From: JBBQDZ01 sp038320185
GTDB taxonomy: Bacteria > Actinomycetota > Thermoleophilia > Gaiellales > Gaiellaceae
NCBI GenBank assembly: GCA_038320185.1
Contig: JBBQDZ010000014.1
Location: 1 to 23,353 of the forward strand
Reading direction: 5' to 3'
Length of the DNA: 23,353 nucleotides
Part shown: positions 7,115 through 13,622 of the stretch, in pieces
How positions within the stretch are numbered: position 1 is the first letter of the stretch
How the letters are laid out: every line of letters starts with the position of its first letter
Notes under the pieces: generated by a model
Databases searched by the model: none
What the model saw: only the letters and a program-made list of their open reading frames with translations
What the model was told of the DNA's origin: nothing
Made by a program: the position numbers and the translations under genes

Positions 7115-8397
7115 CGAGTGCGATCGAAGGTATCCATGGGAGGCAGATCCTGGACTCGCGCGGGAACCCGACGGTCGAGGTCGATGTCGTGCTCGCTTCC
7201 GGCGCGGCCGGACGCGCCGCCGTCCCCTCGGGCGCCTCGACAGGCGCGCACGAGGCGGTGGAGCTGCGCGACGGCGACGAACGTTTCTACGGCGGCAAGG
7301 GAGTTTCTCTGGCGGTGCGCAATGTGGAGCAGGAGATCGCCGGCGCGCTGCGTGGGCTCGACGCCCGCGATCAGCGCCGGGTGGATGGGCTGCTGGTCGA
7401 GCTCGACGGGACGCCGAACAAGTCGCGCCTCGGAGCGAATGCGATCCTCGGGGTGTCGCTCGCGGTCGCCAAGGCGGCCGCTGCAGAGTCGCGGGTGCCG
7501 CTCTACCGGTGGATCGGTGGTGTGGACGCGCATGTCCTGCCGGTGCCGATGCTGAACGTCGTCAACGGCGGTGCGCACGCGCAGAACTCGCTCGACCTCC
7601 AGGAGTTCATGGTCGTGCCGGCCGGGGCGGAGCGCTTCGCAGACGGGCTGCGGATCGGCGCCGAGGTCTTTCACGCCCTGAAGGAGGTCCTCCACGAGCG
7701 CGGGCTCGCGACCGGTGTGGGGGACGAGGGCGGATTCGCCCCCGACCTTCCCTCGAGCGAAGCGGCGATCGAGGCGATCCTGGAGGCCGCCGAGCGCTCC
7801 GGACACCGCGAGAACGTGGCGATCGCGCTCGATCCCGCCGCGACCGAGTTCTACCGCGACGGCGGCTACCGGCTGGAGCGGGAGGGGAGGATGCTCGACG
7901 CGGCGGGGATGACCGAGTTCTACGCAGGCCTTGCGGAACGGTTCCCGCTCGTCTCGGTCGAGGACGGGCTGGCGGAGGACGAGTGGGGAGCATGGCGGAC
8001 GCTGACCGAGCGGCTCGGTGGCCGCGTCCAGCTCGTGGGCGACGATCTGTTCGTGACCAATCCCGAGCGGCTGCGGCGCGGGATTGAGGAAGGCGTCGCC
8101 AACGCGATCCTCGTGAAGGTGAACCAGATCGGGACCCTGACCGAGACGCTGGAGACGATCGAGCTCGCTCGGTCGAACGGGTACGCGGTCGTCATCTCCC
8201 ACCGCTCCGGCGAGACCGAGGACACGACGATCGCCGATCTCGCCGTCGCCACCGGGGTCGGCCAGATCAAGACGGGCGCCCCCTCGCGCACCGACCGCGT
8301 GGCGAAGTACAACCAGCTCCTCCGCATCGAGGAGGAGCTCGGATCGAGCGCCGTATATCCGGGGTGGTCGGCGTTCCCGCGCGCGAAGCGGACCTGA
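7111..8397 (+). CDS. eno: Enolase
   Basis: Glycolytic enzyme (428 residues) that dehydrates 2-phosphoglycerate to phosphoenolpyruvate. Family landmarks appear in order: QILDSRGNPTVEVDV near the N-terminus, NGGAHAQNSLDLQEFM, the catalytic acid region DEGGFAPDL with E206, the metal-binding ALDPAATEFY, SVEDGLAEDEW and LVGDDLFVTN. The catalytic base is K336 in LVKVNQIGT. ISHRSGETEDTT holds the phosphate-binding Arg-Ser pair, followed by IKTGAPSRTDR. All expected catalytic positions are present. It is joined to mazG by a four-base overlap and has a consensus ribosome binding site. The next gene, pyruvate kinase, uses its product. Confidence 0.98.
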   Translation: MTSAIEGIHGRQILDSRGNPTVEVDVVLASGAAGRAAVPSGASTGAHEAVELRDGDERFYGGKGVSLAVRNVEQEIAGALRGLDARDQRRVDGLLVELDGTPNKSRLGANAILGVSLAVAKAAAAESRVPLYRWIGGVDAHVLPVPMLNVVNGGAHAQNSLDLQEFMVVPAGAERFADGLRIGAEVFHALKEVLHERGLATGVGDEGGFAPDLPSSEAAIEAILEAAERSGHRENVAIALDPAATEFYRDGGYRLEREGRMLDAAGMTEFYAGLAERFPLVSVEDGLAEDEWGAWRTLTERLGGRVQLVGDDLFVTNPERLRRGIEEGVANAILVKVNQIGTLTETLETIELARSNGYAVVISHRSGETEDTTIADLAVATGVGQIKTGAPSRTDRVAKYNQLLRIEEELGSSAVYPGWSAFPRAKRT

Positions 8398-8476
8398 GTC
8401 GCGCCTGCCCGGCGGCCGCGCCTCGACCGTTTCCACCTGTCTCGGAGGCGTAACGAAAATGAGACGAAACACCCTT

Positions 8477-8542
8477 CCTCTGGGGATCCTCTGGGGTCCC
8501 TCTGGGGAGGCCCTGGGGTGCCTCCGGGGAGCCTCTGAGGCC
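8477..8542 (+). repeat. Six tandem 11-bp repeats with five GGGG runs
   Basis: Units start at 8477, 8488, 8499, 8510, 8521 and 8532. The first three read CCTCTGGGG plus two variable bases; the others are GCCCTGGGG, CCTCCGGGG and CCTCTGAGG. Units 1-5 place GGGG runs exactly 7 bases apart, which fits the usual four-run quadruplex rule on the plus strand. The array ends just upstream of the expected -35 region of pyk. Confidence 0.9.
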
Positions 8543-8545
8543 GTG

Positions 8546-8559
8546 GGCGGGGCCCCGCC
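8546..8559 (+). repeat. 14-bp perfect palindrome over the pyk -35 region
   Basis: GGCGGGGCCCCGCC is its own reverse complement. It lies 10 bases upstream of the pyk -10 box, where a -35 element would be expected. It may be a repressor or activator site. Confidence 0.6.
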
Positions 8560-8569
8560 GGCCCGCAGC

Positions 8570-8575
8570 TACGCT
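8570..8575 (+). promoter_or_regulatory. -10 hexamer of pyk, leaderless geometry
   Basis: TACGCT is followed by 7 bases and the ATG of pyk. There is no ribosome binding site between them. Confidence 0.6.
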
Positions 8576-8582
8576 AGCCCGC

Positions 8583-10001
8583 ATGTCGCAGCCGGCCGTT
8601 CTCCGTCGGACGAAGATCGTCGCGACCCTCGGTCCGGCCTCTTCCTCCCCGGAGGCCGTGCGCGCGCTCGTCGCGGCGGGCATGGATGCGGCGCGCCTCA
8701 ACTTCTCGCATGGCTCTCACCCCGAGCACGCGGCAAGGGTGCGGGTCGTCCGTGAGGTGCAGAGCGAGGTGGGGCGGCCCCTCGCGCTGATCGCGGACCT
8801 GCAGGGCCCGAAGCTCCGCATTGGCGATCTCGCCGCGCCGGTGACCCTCGCCCGCGGCCAGGAGATCGCGGTCGTGAGTCAGGACAGCGCGCGCGACGGC
8901 GACCTGCCGGTGAAGCCGGCGGTGATCGGCGAGGTGCTCCAGCCCGGGCACGAGGTGCTGATCGCCGACGGGCAGGTGCGGCTCCGCGTCGAGGGAGTCG
9001 AGGGGGGACGCGCTCGGTGCGTCGTCGTCGTCGGCGGACCCGTCAGCGCACACAAGGGCGTGAACCTGCCGGGCGTCCCGGTTCCGATTCCCTCCCTGAC
9101 GCGGAAGGACCTGGACGACCTGGAGTTCGCGCTCGGGCTCGGGGTCGACTTCGTCGCTCTCTCCTTCGTCCGCTCAGCGGCCGACGTGCGCGACCTGAAG
9201 GAGCTGATCGATGCGGCGGGCTCCCACGCGCACGTGATCGCGAAGATCGAAAAGGCCGAGGCCGTCGACGTGCTCGAGGCGGTCGTCGCGGCCGCCGACG
9301 CCGTCATGGTTGCCCGGGGCGATCTCGGCGTCGAGATCGGGCCGACTGCCGTACCGCTCCTCCAGAAGCGGATCATCGTCACCTCGCTGCGGAGGGGAAA
9401 GCCCGTCATCACGGCGACCCAGATGCTCGAGTCGATGGTCGACGACCCCGAGCCCTCCCGTGCCGAGGCGAGCGACGTGGCGAACGCGATCCTGGACGGG
9501 AGCTCGGCGCTCATGCTCTCAGAGGAGACGGCGGTCGGCCGGCATCCGGTCGAGGCCGTCGCCTTCATGGATCGGATTGCCTGTGCCGTCGAGCCAAGCC
9601 TTGGCTACCGGCACCAGTTGCCCGACGCGAGCGAGGACCCGAGCGTCGGCGAGGCGATGTCGAATGCGGCGTGCGACCTGGCGGAGACGCTCGGGGCAAC
9701 AGCCGTCGTCGTCCCGACCTACAGCGGTCGCACTGCCTCGGCAGTCGCCCGGCTGCGGCCGCGGCGTCCGATCCTCGGTCTGACCCATCATCCGGAGGCG
9801 GCCCAGCAGATGGCGCTGGAGTGGGGGGTGATCCCGCTCGTCATCCGGGAGTGCCACGACGTCGAGGATCTCTGGGCCCGCTCATTGGAGGCGGCGCGGG
9901 AAGCGGGGTTCGCGCGCCCCGGCGAGCCGATCGTGATCACGGCGGGGACGGCCGTCAACATCGCCGGTTCGACGAACGTCATCAAGGTCGACGTGGCGTA
10001 G
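8583..10001 (+). CDS. pyk: Pyruvate kinase
   Basis: Transfers phosphate from phosphoenolpyruvate to ADP in the last step of glycolysis. The length of 472 residues is typical for a bacterial enzyme. Landmarks: TKIVATLGPAS (10-20), AARLNFSHGSH with the substrate-binding Arg, IADLQGPKLRIG, the inserted B domain (about 70-165), and the active-site run VIAKIEKAEAV with its catalytic Lys. MVARGDLGVE holds metal ligands and PVITATQMLESM the loop closing the site. The C-terminal allosteric domain (about 345-472) is complete and ends near ITAGTAVN. No extra phosphohistidine domain is attached. It follows enolase but has its own leaderless-type promoter and an elaborate upstream region, so it can be controlled separately. 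Confidence 0.97.
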   Translation: MSQPAVLRRTKIVATLGPASSSPEAVRALVAAGMDAARLNFSHGSHPEHAARVRVVREVQSEVGRPLALIADLQGPKLRIGDLAAPVTLARGQEIAVVSQDSARDGDLPVKPAVIGEVLQPGHEVLIADGQVRLRVEGVEGGRARCVVVVGGPVSAHKGVNLPGVPVPIPSLTRKDLDDLEFALGLGVDFVALSFVRSAADVRDLKELIDAAGSHAHVIAKIEKAEAVDVLEAVVAAADAVMVARGDLGVEIGPTAVPLLQKRIIVTSLRRGKPVITATQMLESMVDDPEPSRAEASDVANAILDGSSALMLSEETAVGRHPVEAVAFMDRIACAVEPSLGYRHQLPDASEDPSVGEAMSNAACDLAETLGATAVVVPTYSGRTASAVARLRPRRPILGLTHHPEAAQQMALEWGVIPLVIRECHDVEDLWARSLEAAREAGFARPGEPIVITAGTAVNIAGSTNVIKVDVA

Positions 10002-10039
10002 ACCGCAGGACGGATGCCTGACGCGGCGAACGGGGTGCG

Positions 10040-10378
10040 GTGACCTCGACTCGGACGAGCCCCTCGACACACCGAAGACGGCGGCGCCTGCTCGGCCGCT
10101 GGCTCGCGCTGGGCGCGATCGCGCTCCTCGCGCTCCTCTACTACCGTCCCGTCAAGACGTACGTCGAGACGCGCGCTCAGGTGGCGAAGCGGCAGGCCGA
10201 GGTGCACGTGCTCGAGCGGCAGAATCGGAGTCTCGTCCGCGGCGTTCGGCGAACCGCGACGGGTGCCGAGCTCGTGCGCCAGGCGCGCCGGCTCGGCCTC
10301 GTGAAGCCCGGCGAGCGGCTCTTCATCGTCAAGGGAATCGACGGCTGGCTGCGAGCGATCCGCGCCGAGAGCCGTTAG
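10040..10378 (+). CDS. ftsB: Septum formation initiator FtsB/DivIC family
   Basis: A small bitopic division protein of 112 residues that would bridge FtsQ/DivIB and FtsL at the septum. A basic cytoplasmic tail (RRRRR at 12-16) precedes one membrane segment (about 21-36). A coiled-coil stretch rich in Gln, Glu and Arg follows (about 40-66). The C-terminal family signature is ELVRQARRLGLVKPGERLF (77-95). The GTG start gives the right topology. No -10 box lies close to it, so it is probably read with pyk, 38 bases upstream. In mycobacteria ftsB directly follows eno; here pyk is between. Confidence 0.88.
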   Translation: MTSTRTSPSTHRRRRRLLGRWLALGAIALLALLYYRPVKTYVETRAQVAKRQAEVHVLERQNRSLVRGVRRTATGAELVRQARRLGLVKPGERLFIVKGIDGWLRAIRAESR

Positions 10379-10388
10379 CGCGTCCGTC

Positions 10389-10394
10389 TACCAT
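10389..10394 (+). promoter_or_regulatory. -10 hexamer of the DUF501 gene, leaderless geometry
   Basis: TACCAT is followed by 7 bases and GTG 10402, with no ribosome binding site. Confidence 0.5.
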
Positions 10395-10401
10395 CGTCTC
10401 G

Positions 10402-10914
10402 GTGGACGACCGAGCTCTCGTCGAGCGGCAGCTCGGCCGACCGCCGAGGGCGCTGCGGCGAGTCATGGTGCGCTGCCCGTTCGGAATGCCCGCCGTCACC
10501 GAGCAGGACCCCTACGACGCGGCGGGCAAGCCGTTTCCGACGACGTACTACCTCACCTGCCCGTACCTCGTTGCGGCCGTGGCGCGCCTCGAGGCTGCGG
10601 GCGGAGTCGAGCGCTGGACGGGCGCGGCGGCACGGGACGCGCGGCTCGCGGCAAGTCTCGAGCGGGCTACGGAGCGCCAGCGCGCGCTGCGGCGCGAGCT
10701 TGCGGGCGTCGCCTTACGGGGCCGCGACGGCAGAGCGTCCCTCGAGCTTGGCATCGGCGGCGCGAGCAGGAGCGGCAGTCTCAAGTGCCTGCATGCGCAC
10801 GTCGCGTTCGCGCTCGCGCGCCCGGAGTACGAGCTCGGGCAGCTGATCGCGCAGGAAGTCGACCCTCTGTGGCCGGACCGCTGCTGCACCGCCGTCTACG
10901 ATGCCGAGCCCTGA
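10402..10914 (+). CDS. DUF501 family protein
   Basis: A 170-residue protein of the actinobacterial DUF501 family, which is usually encoded right after ftsB; its biochemical role is not established. The family-like segments are RVMVRCPFGMPAV (21-33), FPTTYYLTCPYLVAAVARLEA (about 44-64), and a C-terminal region with KCLHAHVAFALA, then DPLWPDRCC. Conserved Cys and His in these segments could bind metal, but this is inference. Recognition rests on sequence pattern and on the position after ftsB. Its stop overlaps the next ATG by one base (TGATG). Confidence 0.82.
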   Translation: MDDRALVERQLGRPPRALRRVMVRCPFGMPAVTEQDPYDAAGKPFPTTYYLTCPYLVAAVARLEAAGGVERWTGAAARDARLAASLERATERQRALRRELAGVALRGRDGRASLELGIGGASRSGSLKCLHAHVAFALARPEYELGQLIAQEVDPLWPDRCCTAVYDAEP

Positions 10915-11207
10915 TGTCGCTCCTGCTCGAGTCCGCCCGCCACCAGTGGGACGACGCCGACCGCCGGGTCCGGGCGGCAGTCGCGGAGCCGCGGCGTCAG
11001 GACCGCCTCCTCGCACAGGTCGAGGCGATTCTCGACGAGCTCCGCCGCCGACTCGGGCAGGTGTTCACGCTCGAGGAGCTCGCAGACCTGTACGCCGGTG
11101 CGGAGCGCTGGACGTACGACCTCGCTGGGCCGGGCGGTGACGTGTCCATCGCAACCGACGCGGCCTTCCACCGCTACGCGCGGGGCGCGACGGACTTCCA
11201 ACCGTGA
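10914..11207 (+). CDS. Conserved-looking small protein of unknown function
   Basis: I do not recognise this 97-residue protein. It is soluble, charged and largely helical, with a central VFTLEELADLYAGAERW and a C-terminal TDAAFHRYARG. It has no membrane segment. ATG 10914 shares its A with the preceding stop (TGATG), and its own stop overlaps the next start as GTGA. Translation is therefore probably coupled to DUF501 and the next gene. Reading frames extending further upstream lie inside DUF501 and look like shadows. Confidence 0.7.
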   Translation: MSLLLESARHQWDDADRRVRAAVAEPRRQDRLLAQVEAILDELRRRLGQVFTLEELADLYAGAERWTYDLAGPGGDVSIATDAAFHRYARGATDFQP

Positions 11208-11482
11208 GTGATCGGCTCTCGCCGCATGCCCCGCCGCCCTTTCCGATGCGGCCGAGACCCTCGCGTCCACCGCGCCTCTCCGCCCGTCATCGGGCGGCGC
11301 GCGGCGCCGGCGCGCTGCTGCTCGGCGCGGTCCTCTTCGGGCTCGGAACCGCGCTCGGGGAGGCACTCCAGGACAACCCTCAACCCGGAGGGACCGTCAC
11401 GCGGACGCGAGTGCTGAAGCCGCTACCGCTTCCACCGGAGAGGAAGACGGTGACGGTCACCACCACCGTGCGCCGCCGTTGA
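11204..11482 (+). CDS. Small single-pass membrane protein, unknown function
   Basis: A 92-residue protein with a Pro/Arg-rich N-terminus, one hydrophobic segment (about 33-52, GAGALLLGAVLFGLGTALGE) and a Thr/Val/Arg-rich tail ending KTVTVTTTVRRR. The positive N-terminal part suggests that the tail faces outward. The GTG start overlaps the preceding stop (GTGA). I cannot assign a family. It could assist division or wall synthesis given the ftsB context, but that is only proximity. Confidence 0.6.
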   Translation: MSDRLSPHAPPPFPMRPRPSRPPRLSARHRAARGAGALLLGAVLFGLGTALGEALQDNPQPGGTVTRTRVLKPLPLPPERKTVTVTTTVRRR

Positions 11483-11499
11483 CGGGGCTCACGCGATGT

Positions 11500-11527
11500 T
11501 TGAAGAAACTGAACCTTTAGGTAGATT
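11500..11527 (+). promoter_or_regulatory. Full promoter of the HTH-receiver gene
   Basis: -35 TTGAAG (11500-11505), a 16-base spacer and -10 TAGATT (11522-11527), in an unusually AT-rich 30-base patch. The GTG start follows 6 bases after the -10 box. It is the clearest -35/-10 pair in the window. Confidence 0.7.
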
Positions 11528-11533
11528 CCACGG

Positions 11534-12127
11534 GTGAGTCACGACCCGTCCAGAGGTAGGCGGCGTCAGAACTGGGGCGACCACGATTGGCTGACGCTCG
11601 GCCAGGCAGCAGGGCATCTCGGCGTGGCGCAGAGCACGCTGCGCAAGTGGACGGACTCCGGCCGCGTGCCGGCGTTCAAGACGCCCGGCGGGCACCGGCG
11701 CTACCGCTGGCGAGATCTCGAGTCGTTCCTGGAGCACTCCGGCTCGGTGAGGGAGCAGACCGGGCCGCTCGTCCTGATCGTCGATGACGATGCCGGCATT
11801 CGCTCCTTCATCCGGGCGAACCTCGAGCTAGAAGGCTACGTCGTGCGCGAGGCGGGAAATGCCGAGGACGGTCTTGCCTCGCTCGAGGAGCAGATGCCGG
11901 ATTTGATCCTGCTCGACGTGATGATGCCGCAGGTCGACGGCTGGGAGATGCTGCGGCGGGTCCAGGAGCGGCACGGCGCCGGCGCCATCCCCGTGATCAT
12001 GTTCAGCGGCCAGGTCGACGAGCGCACGCTCTCCGAGGCGACCGAAAAGGGCGCCCGGGGCTTCCTCGCCAAGGGCTTTGATCCGCAGCAGCTGATCGAG
12101 TCGACGAAACAGATCCTGCCGGTCTAG
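11534..12127 (+). CDS. Orphan regulator: MerR/BldC-type HTH fused to a receiver domain
   Basis: A 197-residue protein with an N-terminal winged HTH of the MerR/excisionase/BldC kind (about 18-66): LTLGQAAGHLGVAQSTLRKW, then the wing FKTPGGHRRYR. A complete receiver domain follows (about 78-197). Acidic residues D85/D86, phosphoacceptor D128 in LLDVMMP, S158 in MFSGQ and K180 in FLAKGFD are all present, so phosphorylation is plausible. Typical response regulators have the receiver first; here the order is reversed. No histidine kinase lies in the window. The stop codon TAG lies exactly at the left edge of a palindromic insertion, so the last codons or the stop may have been changed by it. Confidence 0.9.
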   Translation: MSHDPSRGRRRQNWGDHDWLTLGQAAGHLGVAQSTLRKWTDSGRVPAFKTPGGHRRYRWRDLESFLEHSGSVREQTGPLVLIVDDDAGIRSFIRANLELEGYVVREAGNAEDGLASLEEQMPDLILLDVMMPQVDGWEMLRRVQERHGAGAIPVIMFSGQVDERTLSEATEKGARGFLAKGFDPQQLIESTKQILPV

Positions 12128-12291
12128 GGCCTGTCCGGGAAGTTCCCAATGGTGGATGACAGGCGACACGTGGTGAGAGGCAAGGACGCAGGGAGCGTTG
12201 ATATGCAGGCATATCGGCGCGACCGAGGACGCGGCCTCTCGCCAGGTGGCGCCTGTCAGGCGCCCTGGTGCGCTTTCCGGACAGGCCCTTA
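12125..12291 (+). mobile_element. MITE-like nested palindromic insertion
   Basis: Terminal inverted repeats GGGCCTGTCCGG (12127-12138) and CCGGACAGGCCC (12277-12288) bound a 162-base element that has no gene. Inside, 25-base arms at 12157-12181 and 12234-12258 pair at 22 of 25 positions. The centre is a small perfect hairpin, GATATGC-AG-GCATATC (12200-12215). The flanks read CTAG (12124-12127) and TTAG (12289-12292); both fit YTAR, the target of IS5-family elements, and would leave a TA or TAG duplication. The family is inference; the structure is read directly. It lies between the regulator stop and the PAP2 gene. Confidence 0.75.
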
Positions 12292-12300
12292 GCGCGGCCG

Positions 12301-12837
12301 GTGCTCGGTCTCGACCGTCGTCTCGATCGGTGGATCGTCACCCACCGGATCGGGGCGCTGAACTTCGTCTTCGAGGGGCTGAGCCACATCGGGACGCAGG
12401 GGCTCGTGTGGATCGTGATCGCGCTCGTCCTCGCCGTCCTGCGGCGCCGGCCGGATGTGTTGCTCCTCGTGCTCGGCGCCGACGCCGCCGCGCAGCTGAG
12501 CGCCTACGGTCTGAAGGCCCTGACCGGTCGGGACCGGCCGCCCGTCCACCATCCGCGTCCAAAGCCGCTCGTCCACCTGCCGCATGACGGATCCTTCCCC
12601 TCGGGTCACGCGGCCACGAGCTTCGCCTGCGCAGCACTCCTCGCGTGGGCTTCACCACGCCTCGCCGTGCCGCTCTTCGTCCTCGCGGCGGCGATTGCCT
12701 TCTCGCGGGTCTACGTCGGCGTCCACTACCCGCTCGACATCGTCGGTGGGGCACTGCTCGGCCTCGCCGTCGCTACAGCTCTTCGTTGGCTCGTAAGATT
12801 CCTGCGCCCGTCAGCGCCAGCGCGGAGACCAGGCTGA
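12301..12837 (+). CDS. PAP2-family membrane phosphatase
   Basis: An integral membrane phosphatase of the PAP2 superfamily, probably acting on undecaprenyl pyrophosphate or another lipid phosphate. The three-part active site is complete: K-x6-RP (KALTGRDRP), PSGH (FPSGHAATS) and SR-x5-H-x3-D (SRVYVGVHYPLD). Four to five hydrophobic segments surround these motifs. I use GTG 12301 (178 residues) because it starts directly at the conserved LDRRLDRW region. An in-frame GTG at 12268 adds 11 residues encoded by the right end of the palindromic insertion and its edge. The last 65 bases overlap the convergent membrane-protein gene on the other strand. Confidence 0.9.
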   Translation: MLGLDRRLDRWIVTHRIGALNFVFEGLSHIGTQGLVWIVIALVLAVLRRRPDVLLLVLGADAAAQLSAYGLKALTGRDRPPVHHPRPKPLVHLPHDGSFPSGHAATSFACAALLAWASPRLAVPLFVLAAAIAFSRVYVGVHYPLDIVGGALLGLAVATALRWLVRFLRPSAPARRPG

Positions 12838-13252
12838 TCCAGATCCCGATACCCCGACCGGCGTCGACGAACACGTCGGGGATCGCGATCACGCGGACGA
12901 GGACGAAGGCCGTCGCGAGGAAGCCGAGGCCGATCACGACGAGGCTCTCCGGGACGCTCGGCGGAAGCTCGATCCCCGCCAACCGGAGAGCGTTCAGTGC
13001 GAGCACCGCGATGCCGGCGAAGAACACGAGCTTGCCGAACGCACCCGTGTGCCAGCCGATGACCGCGGTAGGTGGGAGCCCCGCAGCCGAACCGCCCGTG
13101 TACCAGTCGGTGAACGCCGACACGGAGAGGACGAGCGCCGAGACCCAGGCCGTGCGCTCGCTGATCACGAAGAGGCTGCCGGCACCGATGCGGACCTCGG
13201 CGGCGGCGGTGCGGGTCGGTGCGCTTGGCGGGAGTCGCTCCGGCGTTTGCAC
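12773..13252 (-). CDS. Four-helix membrane protein, unknown function
   Basis: A predicted 159-residue protein with a short charged N-terminus and four hydrophobic segments at about 34-50, 72-92, 103-124 and 134-153. The loop between the first two contains DWYTGGSAAGLPPTAVIGWH. I do not recognise a family. GTG 13252 is chosen because a CATACT box ends 6 bases before it on the minus strand and the hydrophobic region follows quickly; longer frames to 13666 run antisense through the next gene. The 3' end overlaps the PAP2 gene by 65 bases, an unusually long convergent coding overlap for this window. Confidence 0.72.
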   Translation of the reverse strand: MQTPERLPPSAPTRTAAAEVRIGAGSLFVISERTAWVSALVLSVSAFTDWYTGGSAAGLPPTAVIGWHTGAFGKLVFFAGIAVLALNALRLAGIELPPSVPESLVVIGLGFLATAFVLVRVIAIPDVFVDAGRGIGIWISLVSALALTGAGILRANEEL

Positions 13253-13258
13253 GTTCGA

Positions 13259-13264
13259 AGTATG
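13259..13264 (-). promoter_or_regulatory. -10 hexamer of the four-helix membrane protein gene
   Basis: CATACT on the minus strand, 6 bases before GTG 13252. The same hexamer precedes the GAF/PP2C gene at 13608. Confidence 0.45.
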
Positions 13265-13297
13265 GGCGCCCTTGGCGCGGCGCTGCGGCTGCCGGGT

Positions 13298-13322
13298 AGC
13301 GGCTACAGCCCGAACAGCCGCT
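13298..13322 (-). terminator. Possible terminator hairpin after the 78-residue membrane protein gene
   Basis: AGCGGCT and AGCCGCT form a perfect 7-bp stem with an 11-base loop, spanning the stop codon of the minus-strand gene at 13303-13539. There is no U-tract. It would separate this gene from the one downstream, which has its own -10 box. Confidence 0.4.
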
Positions 13323-13539
13323 GAATTTCGCGCCAGACGGTGAGAGCGAGGAACACCGCCGCGCCAAGCAGGACGAGCAGGACGATCCAGAACCTGATCC
13401 GTGCTCGGCGCCTGGAGCGCGACGCCTCGACGCGTGCCTGCCGCCGTGCGCGGTGCGCCGAATAGGCGCGGTCGACCGCCGAGGGATCGATCGGGGGTTC
13501 TTCCACGGCGAGCGTCGATCGGCGCGCCGGCTGGGCCAT
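13303..13539 (-). CDS. Small Arg-rich single-pass membrane protein
   Basis: A 78-residue protein with an acidic segment (VEEPPIDPSAVDRAY at about 12-26), an Arg-rich stretch (30-49) and one C-terminal membrane helix (about 49-68, FWIVLLVLLGAAVFLALTVW), ending REIQRLFGL. The topology suggests a cytoplasmic N-terminus. No family is recognised. The ATG is supported by a TAGACT box 6 bases upstream on the minus strand. Confidence 0.65.
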   Translation of the reverse strand: MAQPARRSTLAVEEPPIDPSAVDRAYSAHRARRQARVEASRSRRRARIRFWIVLLVLLGAAVFLALTVWREIQRLFGL

Positions 13540-13545
13540 GGGCTG

Positions 13546-13551
13546 AGTCTA
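13546..13551 (-). promoter_or_regulatory. -10 hexamer of the 78-residue membrane protein gene, leaderless geometry
   Basis: TAGACT on the minus strand, 6 bases before the ATG at 13539. Confidence 0.6.
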
Positions 13552-13607
13552 GTGCGTTTTGGCTGCAATTCGCGCCTGTGCCCTGTTCGCACCGGGGCTC
13601 TGCCCGC

Positions 13608-13613
13608 CATACT
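13608..13613 (+). promoter_or_regulatory. -10-like hexamer before the GAF/PP2C gene
   Basis: CATACT, 9 bases before GTG 13623. The spacing is slightly longer than at the other starts and the first base differs from consensus. Confidence 0.4.
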
Positions 13614-13622
13614 TGAACCGAC

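Larger units (their letters stand above)
8398..8582 (+). promoter_or_regulatory. eno-pyk intergenic control region
   Basis: This 185-base spacer has no gene. Its middle is AT-rich for this window (8451-8470) and carries ACGAAA twice, at 8453 and 8464, also 11 bases apart. Then come six 11-bp repeats (8477-8542), a perfect 14-bp palindrome (8546-8559) and the pyk -10 box. No typical U-tract terminator for eno was found. Confidence 0.7.

Noticed and set aside
8416..8450. Terminator after eno formed by CGCCTC and GAGGCG
   Set aside because: A 6-bp stem with a 20-base loop and no U-tract is too weak to call.
6754..8472. Minus-strand ORF of 572 codons across mazG and eno
   Set aside because: Antisense to two clearly functional genes; composition of a shadow frame and no domain signature.
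8477..8542. CRISPR-like short tandem repeats
   Set aside because: Units are 11 bp with no unique spacers of 30 bases or so, and no cas genes are present.
12268..12300. PAP2 start at GTG 12268
   Set aside because: The extra 11 residues are encoded by the end of the insertion and its edge. Not excluded, but GTG 12301 begins at the family-like sequence.
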